The translations under genes were made by a program, and so were the position numbers. Below are positions 18,801 through 27,004 of a stretch of DNA of 48,324 bases, in pieces. The stretch is from Secundilactobacillus collinoides DSM 20515 = JCM 1123 (GTDB taxonomy: Bacteria > Bacillota > Bacilli > Lactobacillales > Lactobacillaceae). The notes under the pieces are model-generated. The model saw only the letters and a list, made by a program, of their open reading frames with translations, was not told where the DNA came from and made no database searches. The stretch spans positions 138,875 through 187,198 of the forward strand of contig NZ_AYYR01000054.1 of NCBI RefSeq assembly GCF_001435975.1, read 5' to 3'. Positions within the stretch are counted from its first letter, which is position 1, and every line of letters begins with the position of its first letter.

Positions 18801-19706
18801 TTGCTTTGGCAATTAAGCGTCAGGCTCTTCATCATTTTCTGGGTGATTTTTGCGTTTTTCGCCATTTGGGTGCTGCACTTTTTCTACGTCACTCGTAAGC
18901 GGACCAACGACTATTTTGATGACCCAACACTTAAGCTCCAGTATTTTATTCAAGAACAAGTTAATTATCGCGGTAAGGTTATTGGTTATGAATGTTTATT
19001 ACGCCAACAGCATCACGACGGAACGTGGACATTACCCAAACAGTTGGCAGGGATGCCGTTGCAGCGGGTAGTGATTCTCTTGGAGGAGACATTCCGTCAC
19101 TTACCAGTTGTTCACTACAGTTTGTCGATCAATCTCACCTATGAACAGATTATGGATCCAAACTTTTCGCTGTTTGTTAGGTGGGCTATTAGCAAAATTG
19201 ACCCGATGGACTTAGTAATCGAATACCATGCCACACAACAACTACATAGGATTAGACAAAAACAGTTTATGCATCGAATCAGGGATGCAAAACAATATGG
19301 GGTTCGCATTGCCATTGACAACGTTGATTCAGAATTGACAAGCCTGCACAATATCGAGTGGATGCTGCCGACCGCAGACATCCTTAAGTGTTCCATGAGG
19401 GCGTTTCGTAAGGAAGACCCGAATGTTTGGCTTGATCTTAACCTTCAATTCTGGAACAAATTGGCTCGAGACCACCATATTTCCCTGTACCTTATGGGTA
19501 TTGAAAACAGCGAGGACGAAGGATTAGCCGAACAGCTGCAAATCGATTTTCGCCAGGGATATTTGTTTGGTAAGCCAGTCAATGAGATCGAGACTGGAAT
19601 TGAGGCGAATATGCGTGCAACAGACGCAGACGAAAACAACCAAACAGTCAAAAACGCGGTCAACGCTGGGCTCAGCTCCCCAGACGACCCCGTCAGCGGA
19701 CGATAG
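18801..19706 (+). CDS. membrane-anchored degenerate EAL-domain protein (probable c-di-GMP receptor or inactive phosphodiesterase)
   Basis: This 301-aa protein starts at TTG, 6 nt after a seven-G ribosome binding site. One transmembrane helix occupies about residues 5-28, then an EAL-like domain spans about 45-260. The catalytic signatures are altered: ECL replaces EAL (YECLLR), the DDFG-type metal site reads DNVD, and EGVE reads GIEN. Several structural residues remain (SINLTYEQ, VIEYH, the Lys of ILKCS and QGYLFGKP). EAL proteins cleave or bind c-di-GMP; loss of the second Asp argues for binding only. It overlaps the next gene, which in turn overlaps a GT2 synthase, so it is likely the regulatory input of polysaccharide synthesis. 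No GGDEF gene lies in the window. Confidence 0.75.
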   Translation: MLWQLSVRLFIIFWVIFAFFAIWVLHFFYVTRKRTNDYFDDPTLKLQYFIQEQVNYRGKVIGYECLLRQQHHDGTWTLPKQLAGMPLQRVVILLEETFRHLPVVHYSLSINLTYEQIMDPNFSLFVRWAISKIDPMDLVIEYHATQQLHRIRQKQFMHRIRDAKQYGVRIAIDNVDSELTSLHNIEWMLPTADILKCSMRAFRKEDPNVWLDLNLQFWNKLARDHHISLYLMGIENSEDEGLAEQLQIDFRQGYLFGKPVNEIETGIEANMRATDADENNQTVKNAVNAGLSSPDDPVSGR

Positions 19707-20247
19707 AATTAAACAACAGTTATATACTGACCTCTTCTTTGAAAAAGGGCACTGGGGATTAAAAATTAAGGAGTCCCTAGTGGCTTTATTTGGCTTTGTT
19801 TCAGCAGTTGTACCTATTGTAATGACCGGTATTATCTTGACACACCGGTCCATTCACCTGTTCGGCGATACGATTGACCTGCGTGGTGGTGCATACACGT
19901 TCGCCTTTTTGGGCATCATTTTGCTATTTTGTTTTGCGGTGACCGCAGTGTTCGCAATTTCAATGGTGTTGATTCAAAATCGCAAACGGGATCGACTGAT
20001 TGAACAGTGGCCGACATTTGATCCGTTGGACGAGCGTAACCGGGAAACTGAACTGACAAAGTTTATGACGAAACGATTTGGCGAAGAAAAATTCCGGCAG
20101 AACGTCCGGCTCTATCGTGTCCAGCCCGATCAAAATTTAGATACGCATGAGTTGGCAAAAATGGGACAGGTCGATAAGGAAAAAGTATTGGCGGAACGTC
20201 AAGCTGAACGAGAAGCCCTAGAAGAAGTGGGGGATCGGCATGCTTAA
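19615..20247 (+). CDS. two-helix membrane protein of the EAL/GT2 cluster (PgaD/IcaD-like topology)
   Basis: I do not recognise the family. The 210-aa protein has a polar Gln/Thr-rich N-terminus, a first transmembrane helix at about residues 57-78, a second at about 91-115 (GIILLFCFAVTAVF), and a cytosolic Glu/Arg-rich tail that could form a coiled coil. The size and topology recall PgaD/IcaD, accessory subunits of poly-N-acetylglucosamine synthases, but no sequence identity is claimed. The start is uncertain: GTG 19615 has GAGG 9 nt upstream and overlaps the EAL gene by 92 nt; TTG 19600 or ATG 19582 are alternatives. It overlaps the GT2 gene by 8 nt, so translation is probably coupled. Confidence 0.6.
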   Translation: MQQTQTKTTKQSKTRSTLGSAPQTTPSADDRIKQQLYTDLFFEKGHWGLKIKESLVALFGFVSAVVPIVMTGIILTHRSIHLFGDTIDLRGGAYTFAFLGIILLFCFAVTAVFAISMVLIQNRKRDRLIEQWPTFDPLDERNRETELTKFMTKRFGEEKFRQNVRLYRVQPDQNLDTHELAKMGQVDKEKVLAERQAEREALEEVGDRHA

Positions 20248-21565
20248 CGGTATATTTTCGGTTCAATCGTTTATAGATATTATGCAATTTTTTACGCTGA
20301 TTTTATGTCTATATCCAATTATTGGTTCCTTCTTTTGGTTCTGGGGAGCACTGTCTTACCGGTTCTTTAAGATCAATAAATGTGACGACTGGCACCGTAT
20401 AGCCCCGGAAGAACAGCCATTTATCACCATAATGATTCCGGCACATAATGAAGAGGTCATGATTGAACAGACGATCACCTATTTATTTGAAAACCTTGAT
20501 TATCAAAACTTCGAGATATTGATTATGAACGATGGGTCGACTGATCACACGTCAGATATTGTCCACCGGTTGATGAAAAAATACGATCGGTTACGGACTG
20601 TCGAAATCGTTAAAAACAAGGGAAAAGCGCACGCCTTTAACATCGGGATGTTTTTCGCAAAGGGCGACTACATCCTAAGTAACGATGCCGACACCATTCC
20701 TGAACCGGAAGCACTGATGAAGTATATGAACTTCTTCATTCACGACCAGGATATGAACACCGCGGCTGTGACGGCTAACATGGATGTTCAAAATCGAACG
20801 ACCATGCTGGGCAAATCGCAGACCGTGGAATTTTCTAGTATCGTGGGTGTTATTAAACGCAGTCAAAGCGCCGTCAACGACTCAATGTACGCATACAGCG
20901 GTGCCAATACGTTGTACCGCAAGAGTTCGCTGATCGAAGTCAATGGTTTTCGACAGGATCGCGCTACTGAAGACATTAGCGTAGCGTGGGATCAACAAGT
21001 CAGCGGCAGTGTGCCGCGGTTTGCACCTAACATCATTTTTCATATGAACGTGCCGGAAACAGTTAAGGACCTGTTTCACCAACGAAAACGTTGGGCCCAG
21101 GGCGGAACTGAAGTCTGGTTGACAAACCTGAAGCCGTTCTTGCGACATCCGTTTCAGCGACGGTTTCAGATGTCCATGTTCATTGATTCCACATTGTCGA
21201 TTATTTGGTCGTTTTTCTTTGTTATTACCAGTCTGATATTCGGTTTTTCGATAGTCAGTTTTCTGCTCCAAGGTGAGATGCACCTGTTACTGCAGACACT
21301 CTGCATGGTCTGCATCGTCATTGCCTTTGAGCTGATCGCAGGGACGGTGCAACTTGTAACTGCATTACTCTTAGACCACCGAGGTGCTAAACTGAAATAC
21401 TTGCCGTTTGCACCGCTGTACATGCTTTATTACTGGATGGTCAATCCGTTGACGGTAGTCACGACTTTTATTCCAGCGGTCAAAACGATTTTGGGGGCTG
21501 GTTCCGGGACGTGGGTCAGTCCAACACGGCGAAAATTTTCAGAAAGTCACAATAAAAAAGAATAA
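20240..21565 (+). CDS. processive family 2 glycosyltransferase (exopolysaccharide synthase, IcaA/BcsA-like)
   Basis: This is a 441-aa integral membrane glycosyltransferase. An N-terminal helix (about 12-38) precedes a GT-A domain. It has PAHNEE (nucleotide-sugar binding), NDGST, DAD (metal, in SNDADT), TED (acid/base, in RATEDIS) and QRKRW (acceptor channel, the Q-x-x-R-W signature of processive synthases). Three or more C-terminal helices form the translocation channel. The family extrudes beta-linked polymers such as cellulose, hyaluronan or poly-N-acetylglucosamine. The product here is unknown; resemblance is closest to PNAG-type enzymes. The ATG follows a GGGGG site and overlaps the preceding stop. 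Regulation by the upstream EAL-like protein is inferred from operon structure. Confidence 0.85.
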   Translation: MLNGIFSVQSFIDIMQFFTLILCLYPIIGSFFWFWGALSYRFFKINKCDDWHRIAPEEQPFITIMIPAHNEEVMIEQTITYLFENLDYQNFEILIMNDGSTDHTSDIVHRLMKKYDRLRTVEIVKNKGKAHAFNIGMFFAKGDYILSNDADTIPEPEALMKYMNFFIHDQDMNTAAVTANMDVQNRTTMLGKSQTVEFSSIVGVIKRSQSAVNDSMYAYSGANTLYRKSSLIEVNGFRQDRATEDISVAWDQQVSGSVPRFAPNIIFHMNVPETVKDLFHQRKRWAQGGTEVWLTNLKPFLRHPFQRRFQMSMFIDSTLSIIWSFFFVITSLIFGFSIVSFLLQGEMHLLLQTLCMVCIVIAFELIAGTVQLVTALLLDHRGAKLKYLPFAPLYMLYYWMVNPLTVVTTFIPAVKTILGAGSGTWVSPTRRKFSESHNKKE

Positions 21566-21910
21566 TTATACATTTCAAATGATGCCACATCTGTGATCTT
21601 TTTTATTCAACAGCCTAATGATTTATTGCTGAAGAGAGTGAGACAAATTGCGGTTTTGGTTCAACAATTTAAGAATCAGAACAGTCGGGTATTGCACGTT
21701 TAGCATACAGGCCCGATTATACTAACGTCACTATTTGAGTATTGTTAGGGAAAACATGGACTTTTGTCTCGTTTATTCTGTACAAAATAATTTTCAAGTG
21801 AAATTAAACGGGACAACATTCTTCCAAAAGACAGCACAGCTCTAAGATTCCGCTCCGATTGGACAGGGCCTGAACCACCGTGCACACATTAAAATAACCT
21901 AAGAAAAAAG
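21566..21910 (+). other. gene-free stretch between the GT2 cluster and the brnQ leader
   Basis: A weak hairpin followed by a T run (about 21575-21606) may end the GT2 transcript. A GAGAGTGAGACAAA motif near 21634-21647 is mirrored by TTTTGTCTC near 21763, suggesting a long-range inverted element of unknown role. Confidence 0.45.
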
Positions 21911-21939
21911 TTGACAAGTTTCGTAATTCTGATTATGCT
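21911..21939 (+). promoter_or_regulatory. promoter of brnQ
   Basis: TTGACA (21911-21916), a 17-bp spacer and TATGCT (21934-21939) lie just before the T-box leader. Confidence 0.75.
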
Positions 21940-21956
21940 GGGGTCATAAATTAATA

Positions 21957-22228
21957 AACGCTATGAGAAAGTTGAGTAGCTGTTAGTTGTCCGCAAGCGA
22001 GCTTCGTTTGGTGAGAGGAAGTGGGACGCTAACAGCGAAAATCCCTTTTGAGCGATGTACCGAACATTTAGTAACGTACATTGGGCACACCCATTATCGT
22101 GTTAGCGTATCGCAGTTTTGCCGTACGTGAAGAGGTTGCATCAGCAATGGTGTGACAATAATAAGGTGGTAACGTGCAGAGGCACCCTTAATTTAGACAA
22201 ATTGTCTGGATTAGGGGTGTCTTTTCGT
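21957..22228 (+). promoter_or_regulatory. T-box riboswitch upstream of brnQ (specifier read as ATC, Ile)
   Basis: Stem I is recognisable. GCTGTTAG and CTAACAGC close the upper helix, AGTA lies on the 5' side and GAAAATCC on the 3' side of the specifier loop, giving ATC (Ile). The antiterminator core AAGGTGGTAACG (about 22163-22174) contains TGGT. A terminator hairpin follows (GGCACCCTTAAT with ATTAGGGGTGTC, then TTTT, about 22181-22225). Uncharged tRNA should stabilise the antiterminator and switch brnQ on. Confidence 0.85.
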
Positions 22229-22358
22229 TTAGCTTACATATTGATTTTTAGAAAGCGGGTGGTTTCAATGGAAGATCAGATTAGTGGTATTAGCCAGATT
22301 CAAATTCATAGATTGCAGTTTATTCAGATTTTAAAACATAGTGTGGGGGTCTTCATTT

Positions 22359-23765
22359 ATGGAACCAGTCAAAGATTTAAATCCAAAGCCTTTAACAGGC
22401 AAACAGTATTTCGCTGTTAGTTCAATGCTTTTCGGACTCTTCTTCGGTGCCGGTAATCTCATTTTTCCAATTCATTTAGGACAGCTTGCCGGGGGACACT
22501 GGGGCATGGCGACCGTTGGGTTCTTAGTCACCGCCGTTGTCTTGCCGCTCTGTTCGGTGCTTGCCGTCAGTGTGACCCATTCAAAAGGTGTTTACGACAT
22601 TGGTCGACCACTTGGACCGGCCTTTGCGTTGGCTTTCATGGTGCTGATTCACGCCACCATCGGGCCGTTGTTTGGGACACCGCGGACAGCCACAATTCCA
22701 TTTTCAGTTGGTGTTCAGCCATTATTGCCCGCAAGTTGGGCGCACGTTGGCTTGTTCGTATTTTCAGCGTTATTCTTCGGGGCTGCCTTCCTTGTTTCCT
22801 ACAAAGAATCCAACATCATGAACTCCGTTGGAAAGGTGCTTAACCCATTGTTTCTTGTGATGCTGTTTGTCGTTTTCCTGATGGGATTTGCGCACCCAAT
22901 AAGCAGCGCTGGTGCCCAAGCAGTGACCTCGGCTTACAAACATGAGTCGTTCTTCAACGGTTTCCTGGAAGGGTATAACACTATGGATGCCTTGGCGGGA
23001 CTGGCCTTTGGGGTCACAGTCGTCACCGCGGTCAACCAGTTAGGCAAAACCACGGCGAAGAGCAACGCCAAAGTGACTGCTAAAGCGGGCGTTTTCGCCA
23101 CTGGCATGATCGGTGTTATCTACGTTGGTTTGATCTGGTTAGGAGCAACAACACTCGGTCGTTTCAAAGTTTCAGCTGACGGCGGAACCGCCTTTAACCA
23201 ACTGGTTTCATACTACATGGGTGCCTTTGGCCACGCACTGCTGGCAACACTGTTGACAGTGACTTGCCTAACGACTGCTGTTGGGTTGATTGCGGCATTT
23301 GCTCAAGATTTCCACAAACATTTCTCACGGTTCAGCTATCGTCAGTGGTTAGGGTTCGTGGCCTTAGCGTCATTTCTGACTGCTAACTTCGGTTTGGATA
23401 CTATCATCCAGTGGTCAACCCCAATGCTGATGTTCCTGTACCCATTCGCCATGGTATTGATTCTGTTATCGATCTTCTCACCACTGTTCCATCGCGACCC
23501 AGTTGTCTACTTGTTCGTCGTGGTCTTCACCGCAGTCCCAGCATTCTTAGATATGATGGCTTCCTTCCCGGCAGTCGTCAGCCAGAGCGCACTGGGTAAA
23601 GCCTTAGCTGGTTTCCAGCAAAGCGTCTTACCATTCGCCAGTCTGGGCATGGACTGGGTGGTTCCAGCAGTGGTAGGCGCAGTGCTGGGCCTAGGCGTCC
23701 ACTTCTTGCGACCAGTATTTGCAAGTAAACGAGATGTGAATTCGGCGCATGTGAGTGGCAGGTAG
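22359..23765 (+). CDS. brnQ: branched-chain amino acid carrier BrnQ (LIVCS family)
   Basis: This 468-aa polytopic membrane protein has about 12 hydrophobic segments. It takes up leucine, isoleucine and valine with a cation. The N-terminal signature SMLFGLFFGAGNLIFP and the later GPLFGTPRTATIPF are typical of BrnQ. The ATG at 22359 is chosen because GGGGG lies 10 nt upstream; the earlier in-frame start would lie within that site. The gene is controlled by the T-box directly upstream, whose probable Ile specifier fits the substrate. It is monocistronic, and a palindromic dispersed repeat begins at its stop codon. Confidence 0.93.
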   Translation: MEPVKDLNPKPLTGKQYFAVSSMLFGLFFGAGNLIFPIHLGQLAGGHWGMATVGFLVTAVVLPLCSVLAVSVTHSKGVYDIGRPLGPAFALAFMVLIHATIGPLFGTPRTATIPFSVGVQPLLPASWAHVGLFVFSALFFGAAFLVSYKESNIMNSVGKVLNPLFLVMLFVVFLMGFAHPISSAGAQAVTSAYKHESFFNGFLEGYNTMDALAGLAFGVTVVTAVNQLGKTTAKSNAKVTAKAGVFATGMIGVIYVGLIWLGATTLGRFKVSADGGTAFNQLVSYYMGAFGHALLATLLTVTCLTTAVGLIAAFAQDFHKHFSRFSYRQWLGFVALASFLTANFGLDTIIQWSTPMLMFLYPFAMVLILLSIFSPLFHRDPVVYLFVVVFTAVPAFLDMMASFPAVVSQSALGKALAGFQQSVLPFASLGMDWVVPAVVGAVLGLGVHFLRPVFASKRDVNSAHVSGR

Positions 23766-23892
23766 AGTGTGGAGAAAGGCGTTTAGGGGGCGGAGCGTAA
23801 GGGAACTTGGTCGAAAAAGGCTGGGCCTGCCTTTTTTGACCAAGTTCCCTTACGCAGCAGCCCCCTGCCTTGCGAAACACGTTTCGGCAATA
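23764..23892 (-). repeat. dispersed hairpin element, copy A (reverse orientation)
   Basis: It begins at the brnQ stop with AGAGTGTGGAGAAAGG and runs through the GGGGGCGGAGCGTAAGGG arm, a long internal hairpin with a GAAAAAGGC/GCCTTTTTT core, and CCTTACGCAGCAGCCCCCTG. This matches the reverse complement of copies C and E. It may act as the brnQ terminator. Confidence 0.7.
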
Positions 23893-24200
23893 TGGCATTA
23901 AAGCACGTCGCCAAAACAACACAGAGGGGAAAAAACAGCCAATCTAAATTTTGGGTCAAAGTGCCTTACGCAGCAGCCCCCTGCCTTGCGAAACACGTTT
24001 CGGCAATATGGCATTAAAGCACGTCGCCAAAACAACACAGAGGGAAAAATAGCCAATCTAAATTTTGGGTCAAAGTGCCTTACGCAGCAGCCCCCTGCTT
24101 TGCGAAACACGTTTCGGCAATATAGCATTAAAGCACGTCGCCAAACCAACGCAGAGGGGAAAAAACAGCCAATCTAAATTTTAGGTCAAAGTGCTTTACG
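23849..24200. repeat. tandem array of three ~116-bp repeats
   Basis: Units start at TACGCAGCAGCCCCCTG at 23851, 23967 and 24081 (periods 116 and 114). A degenerate fourth start is at 24197. Each carries GCGAAACACGTTTCGGCAAT, AAAGCACGTCGCCAAA and AGCCAATCTAAATTTT. Units differ at only a few positions, so the array expanded recently. The first part of the unit is the end of dispersed element copy A. Confidence 0.9.
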
Positions 24201-24690
24201 CAGTAACTTCATGCCCCGCGCACCGCGTTTCGGCAATGCGACAAAAGAAACCGTCACGAAAGTTACAAAAAAGACAAAAGCACCGAATAATTAAAATGGC
24301 TTTTGCTCCGCTAACGGCGAAAAGTGACTTACTGTGGCAGAAATTTCCACACAACATGCAAGAAAATGGGCACCACGCCGCACCACGTCCACTAAGAATC
24401 ATCTAAAAAGAGGTTACAAATTTAAAAAACACATAGTAACACCTAAGTAATATCCACATAGCACCACCTTTATCCATTGAAGGAAAACCGTCAATAACAG
24501 GCGATTGACCGTCATCAGCAACATCAAAACTCACTGGCATATCTGACTGTATGCTGGTGAGCTTTTTGTCGTCAAAATTAATTAAGAAGCGCGTAAGAAA
24601 GCCGTCCGACAAATGTTTAAAAACAAGCAGTCAAAGGGGGGCATGCTACAATGATAACTGTCAAAATAAGTCATGAATCGGGGGATTCTC
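24201..24690 (+). other. gene-free stretch after the repeat array
   Basis: No supported gene. A minus-strand frame (24403-24612) has protein-like composition but no ribosome binding site and may be a remnant. The G-run ribosome binding site of the next gene lies at 24680-24684. Confidence 0.45.
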
Positions 24691-24996
24691 ATGTCGTTTA
24701 TTGCAATTATTATCGATGCGGTTGCGTTGGCAGGCTACTTTGTCCAGCTGCACGCTGTAAGTACAGGGTTATATTGGATCGGATTTATCTTAGAGATTGT
24801 GTTGACGGTGATTCTGATTGTTTTTTGTTTTGGGTATAAGGGACGCCGTTTCCGTAATCCATGGATCTTTGGATTTTACCTTGCGACCATTCCTTACGGC
24901 ATCATTCTATTTTCGACTGCCGTTAACCTGATTATGGTGTTCTTGTACGGGTTAAATGTTTTTGGCATTAATCCGTTGGTGTTTAGCGGGTATTAG
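24691..24996 (+). CDS. small four-helix membrane protein, unknown function
   Basis: I do not recognise this 101-aa protein. It is almost entirely hydrophobic, with helices at about residues 2-20, 26-46, 56-74 and 76-97, separated by short charged turns such as YKGRRFRN. The ATG at 24691 has GGGGG 6 nt upstream; an earlier in-frame ATG at 24673 would place that site inside the gene. It is monocistronic between the repeat array and a strong bidirectional terminator. Membrane location is clear, function is not. Confidence 0.7.
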   Translation: MSFIAIIIDAVALAGYFVQLHAVSTGLYWIGFILEIVLTVILIVFCFGYKGRRFRNPWIFGFYLATIPYGIILFSTAVNLIMVFLYGLNVFGINPLVFSGY

Positions 24997-25026
24997 AGAG
25001 TGGGGCAAAAGACGGTCTTGCTCCCC

Positions 25027-25092
25027 AGAATAAAAAGCGCCTCTAGTTAAAAATTCCAACTTGGATTTTTAGCTAGAGGTGCTTTTTATTCT
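25027..25092. terminator. bidirectional terminator between convergent genes
   Basis: A long imperfect palindrome (AGAATAAAAAGCGCCTCTAG paired with CTAGAGGTGCTTTTTATTCT) separates the plus-strand membrane protein from the minus-strand MFS gene. It has A runs on the left and T runs on the right. Confidence 0.85.
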
Positions 25093-25250
25093 GAGATGTG
25101 GCCATTTGTCGCACGTTTAGGCTTGATAATTAGGACGTTGCTAAATGACATTTTTATTATCTAAAGGTCCTTTTGACCGGCCTCTTTACCGTGTTTGATT
25201 ATGGCGTTGACACGTAATCAAATAACCAATGTAATACCACTTAAGCGAAG

Positions 25251-26543
25251 CTATTTGATCGCTTTTTGATCCGTTTCCGGACCCCAAATACCAATGATAA
25301 GTGCGGCAATGATGGCCATGATGGCGATTCCATAGAAGATAAATGAAGCGGAAACTTGCGTGATCAAGAACGCTACGGCGGTTGGCATCAGCACATTGAG
25401 TAGTTTGGAAATCCCGTTTGAAATGCCGGCACCGCGGAAACGGTGGGTCGTTTCGAACAGTTCGTTGTTATAAACACTAACGACTGTGGCAACCAGAATG
25501 TATAACGTAACCGTTAAGAGGAAGCCGTTGATGAGAATCCCGGCCGTAGTTGTTTCATAGGCGTAGGCAATCCCCAAAATGGCAACACCCGCAAAGCCGC
25601 TTAAGATAACTTTTTTTCGACCGGCACGGTCAACCAACGCAGCACCAATGGCAGCGCCGATGGGTGCACCAATCATCATGATGGCTGAGAATCCAATTGA
25701 GCTGACGATGTTGATCCCGCGGTTGAGCAGCAGGGTTGGTACCCATGAGGTGAACGTGTACTGGCACAACAACGTGGCACTAACGGCAATGATGGCAATA
25801 AACAATCCATGGGCGAAACTAATGTGACTTGTAGGTTCAGCTTTGTCTGTGAATTCGTCTTCGTCGTATTGACCGCGGGAAGTCAGTTCGTTAATGATCG
25901 TTGCTGCTTCTTCGTTGCGACCCTTTGCCAATAACCACCGTGGTGATTCTGGGAAATGACGACGCAACAGCCAAAGCAAGAGGGCGAGGATGCCCATGAT
26001 GATGAACATTGACCGCCAGCCGAACTTTGGAATAGCAAAAGTGGCAATCAACAGGGCGATGGGCGCACCAGCGTTAGCAACGATGGCGTTCATCCCAGAC
26101 CAGTGACCACGGCGTTTAATAGGGGCAAATTCGTTAACGACCGCGTAACCGGTGACGATTTCGGCACCGAGCCCGATGGCGGCGATAAACCGACAAATAA
26201 TCAACAGGGTAATGTTTGGCATGAAGGCGGCCAACAGGGTGAAGGCTCCGAACAGCAACAGGTTGATTTGATAGGATTTTTTCCGACCGAAGAAGTCACC
26301 AATGTACCCGGCAAGAATTGACCCAATAAACAGGCCAAGAAAGCCGGCCGATAAAAAGGTCGAGCCTTGTTGAATGGTTGCAAATTTCTGGGCGATCATT
26401 GTACTGTTGATGGCACTTGCCATGTATACATCCGCAGCGTCAAGAATCATGCCGGCGCTGGCGAGGGCGAACACCTTGTAGAACAGGGGTGTTTCGCGGG
26501 CGGTGTTGAGTTGTGTTTCCAAAGTGAGGGCGTTAGTTGCCAT
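25251..26543 (-). CDS. MFS transporter (sugar-porter/organic acid symporter type)
   Basis: This is a 430-aa, 12-helix major facilitator. The loop 2-3 signature reads GDFFGRKKS, and PESPRWLLAKGR in the central loop is typical of the sugar-porter and aromatic/organic-acid symporter branches. The later DRAGRKK repeats the first signature. The start is ATG 26543 with GGAGG 9 nt upstream; the frame stays open further but lacks a site. It lies downstream of the two isocitrate lyase/PEP mutase superfamily genes on the same strand, across a 461-nt spacer with a 40-bp repeat array. It might carry their substrate or product, such as a carboxylic acid; this is inference. Confidence 0.85.
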   Translation of the reverse strand: MATNALTLETQLNTARETPLFYKVFALASAGMILDAADVYMASAINSTMIAQKFATIQQGSTFLSAGFLGLFIGSILAGYIGDFFGRKKSYQINLLLFGAFTLLAAFMPNITLLIICRFIAAIGLGAEIVTGYAVVNEFAPIKRRGHWSGMNAIVANAGAPIALLIATFAIPKFGWRSMFIIMGILALLLWLLRRHFPESPRWLLAKGRNEEAATIINELTSRGQYDEDEFTDKAEPTSHISFAHGLFIAIIAVSATLLCQYTFTSWVPTLLLNRGINIVSSIGFSAIMMIGAPIGAAIGAALVDRAGRKKVILSGFAGVAILGIAYAYETTTAGILINGFLLTVTLYILVATVVSVYNNELFETTHRFRGAGISNGISKLLNVLMPTAVAFLITQVSASFIFYGIAIMAIIAALIIGIWGPETDQKAIK

Positions 26544-27004
26544 ATAATAAACCTCCGTTATGTGTGTGAGATGGTGATGTGCTATGTGGATGATGCAATA
26601 TGTCGACGCTTGAGGGACGCCGTTTTTGCTTGATGATGCTATTTGGTGACGCAATATGTGTCGGGAAATGATCCCGGATGGATAATGAAGATATATGTTT
26701 GGAAAGATATGGCTTGAAACGAGATGCTTTTGGGACTTGCTATGTGTGGAGAGCTTTGTGCGGAGCGATTTGTTGAGTGTTATTCTGAGAACCTATGGAT
26801 TGAAACTATGTGTTTTGTGTTGCTAAATGAAACGATGGGTTGGTACTATGTGTTTTGTGTTGCTAAGTGAAATTATGGATTGAAACTATGTGTTTTGCGT
26901 AGTTAAGTGAACCTATGGATTGAAACTATGTGTTTTGTGAAGCTATGTGAGACTATGTTTTGCTGCTATGTGTTGGTGGTACTAATGTGCTATGTGTGAT
27001 TTGT
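26544..27004 (-). other. gene-free spacer between the lyase and MFS genes
   Basis: On the plus strand it is G/T-rich and filled with variants of CTATGTG. It contains the 40-bp tandem array at about 26789-26988. No hairpin terminator or clear promoter was found by eye, so it is open whether the MFS gene is read from the T-box operon or from its own promoter. Confidence 0.5.
26789..26988. repeat. five ~40-bp direct repeats
   Basis: Units begin at 26791, 26831, 26871, 26911 and 26951, exactly 40 bp apart. The core is ACCTATGGATTG then AAACTATGTGTTTTG with some substitutions; the last unit is the most diverged. On the transcribed minus strand each unit carries CACATAG. Confidence 0.9.

Noticed and set aside
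23849-24200. 116-bp repeats as a CRISPR array or coding repeats
   Set aside because: Units are too long and contiguous. Frames through them are short and contain stops.
24403-24612. 69-codon minus-strand frame with protein-like composition
   Set aside because: It starts at TTG with no ribosome binding site and no known family. At most a remnant.
26789-26988. 40-bp repeats as a CRISPR array
   Set aside because: There are no unique spacers between repeats; the units are contiguous and there are no cas genes.
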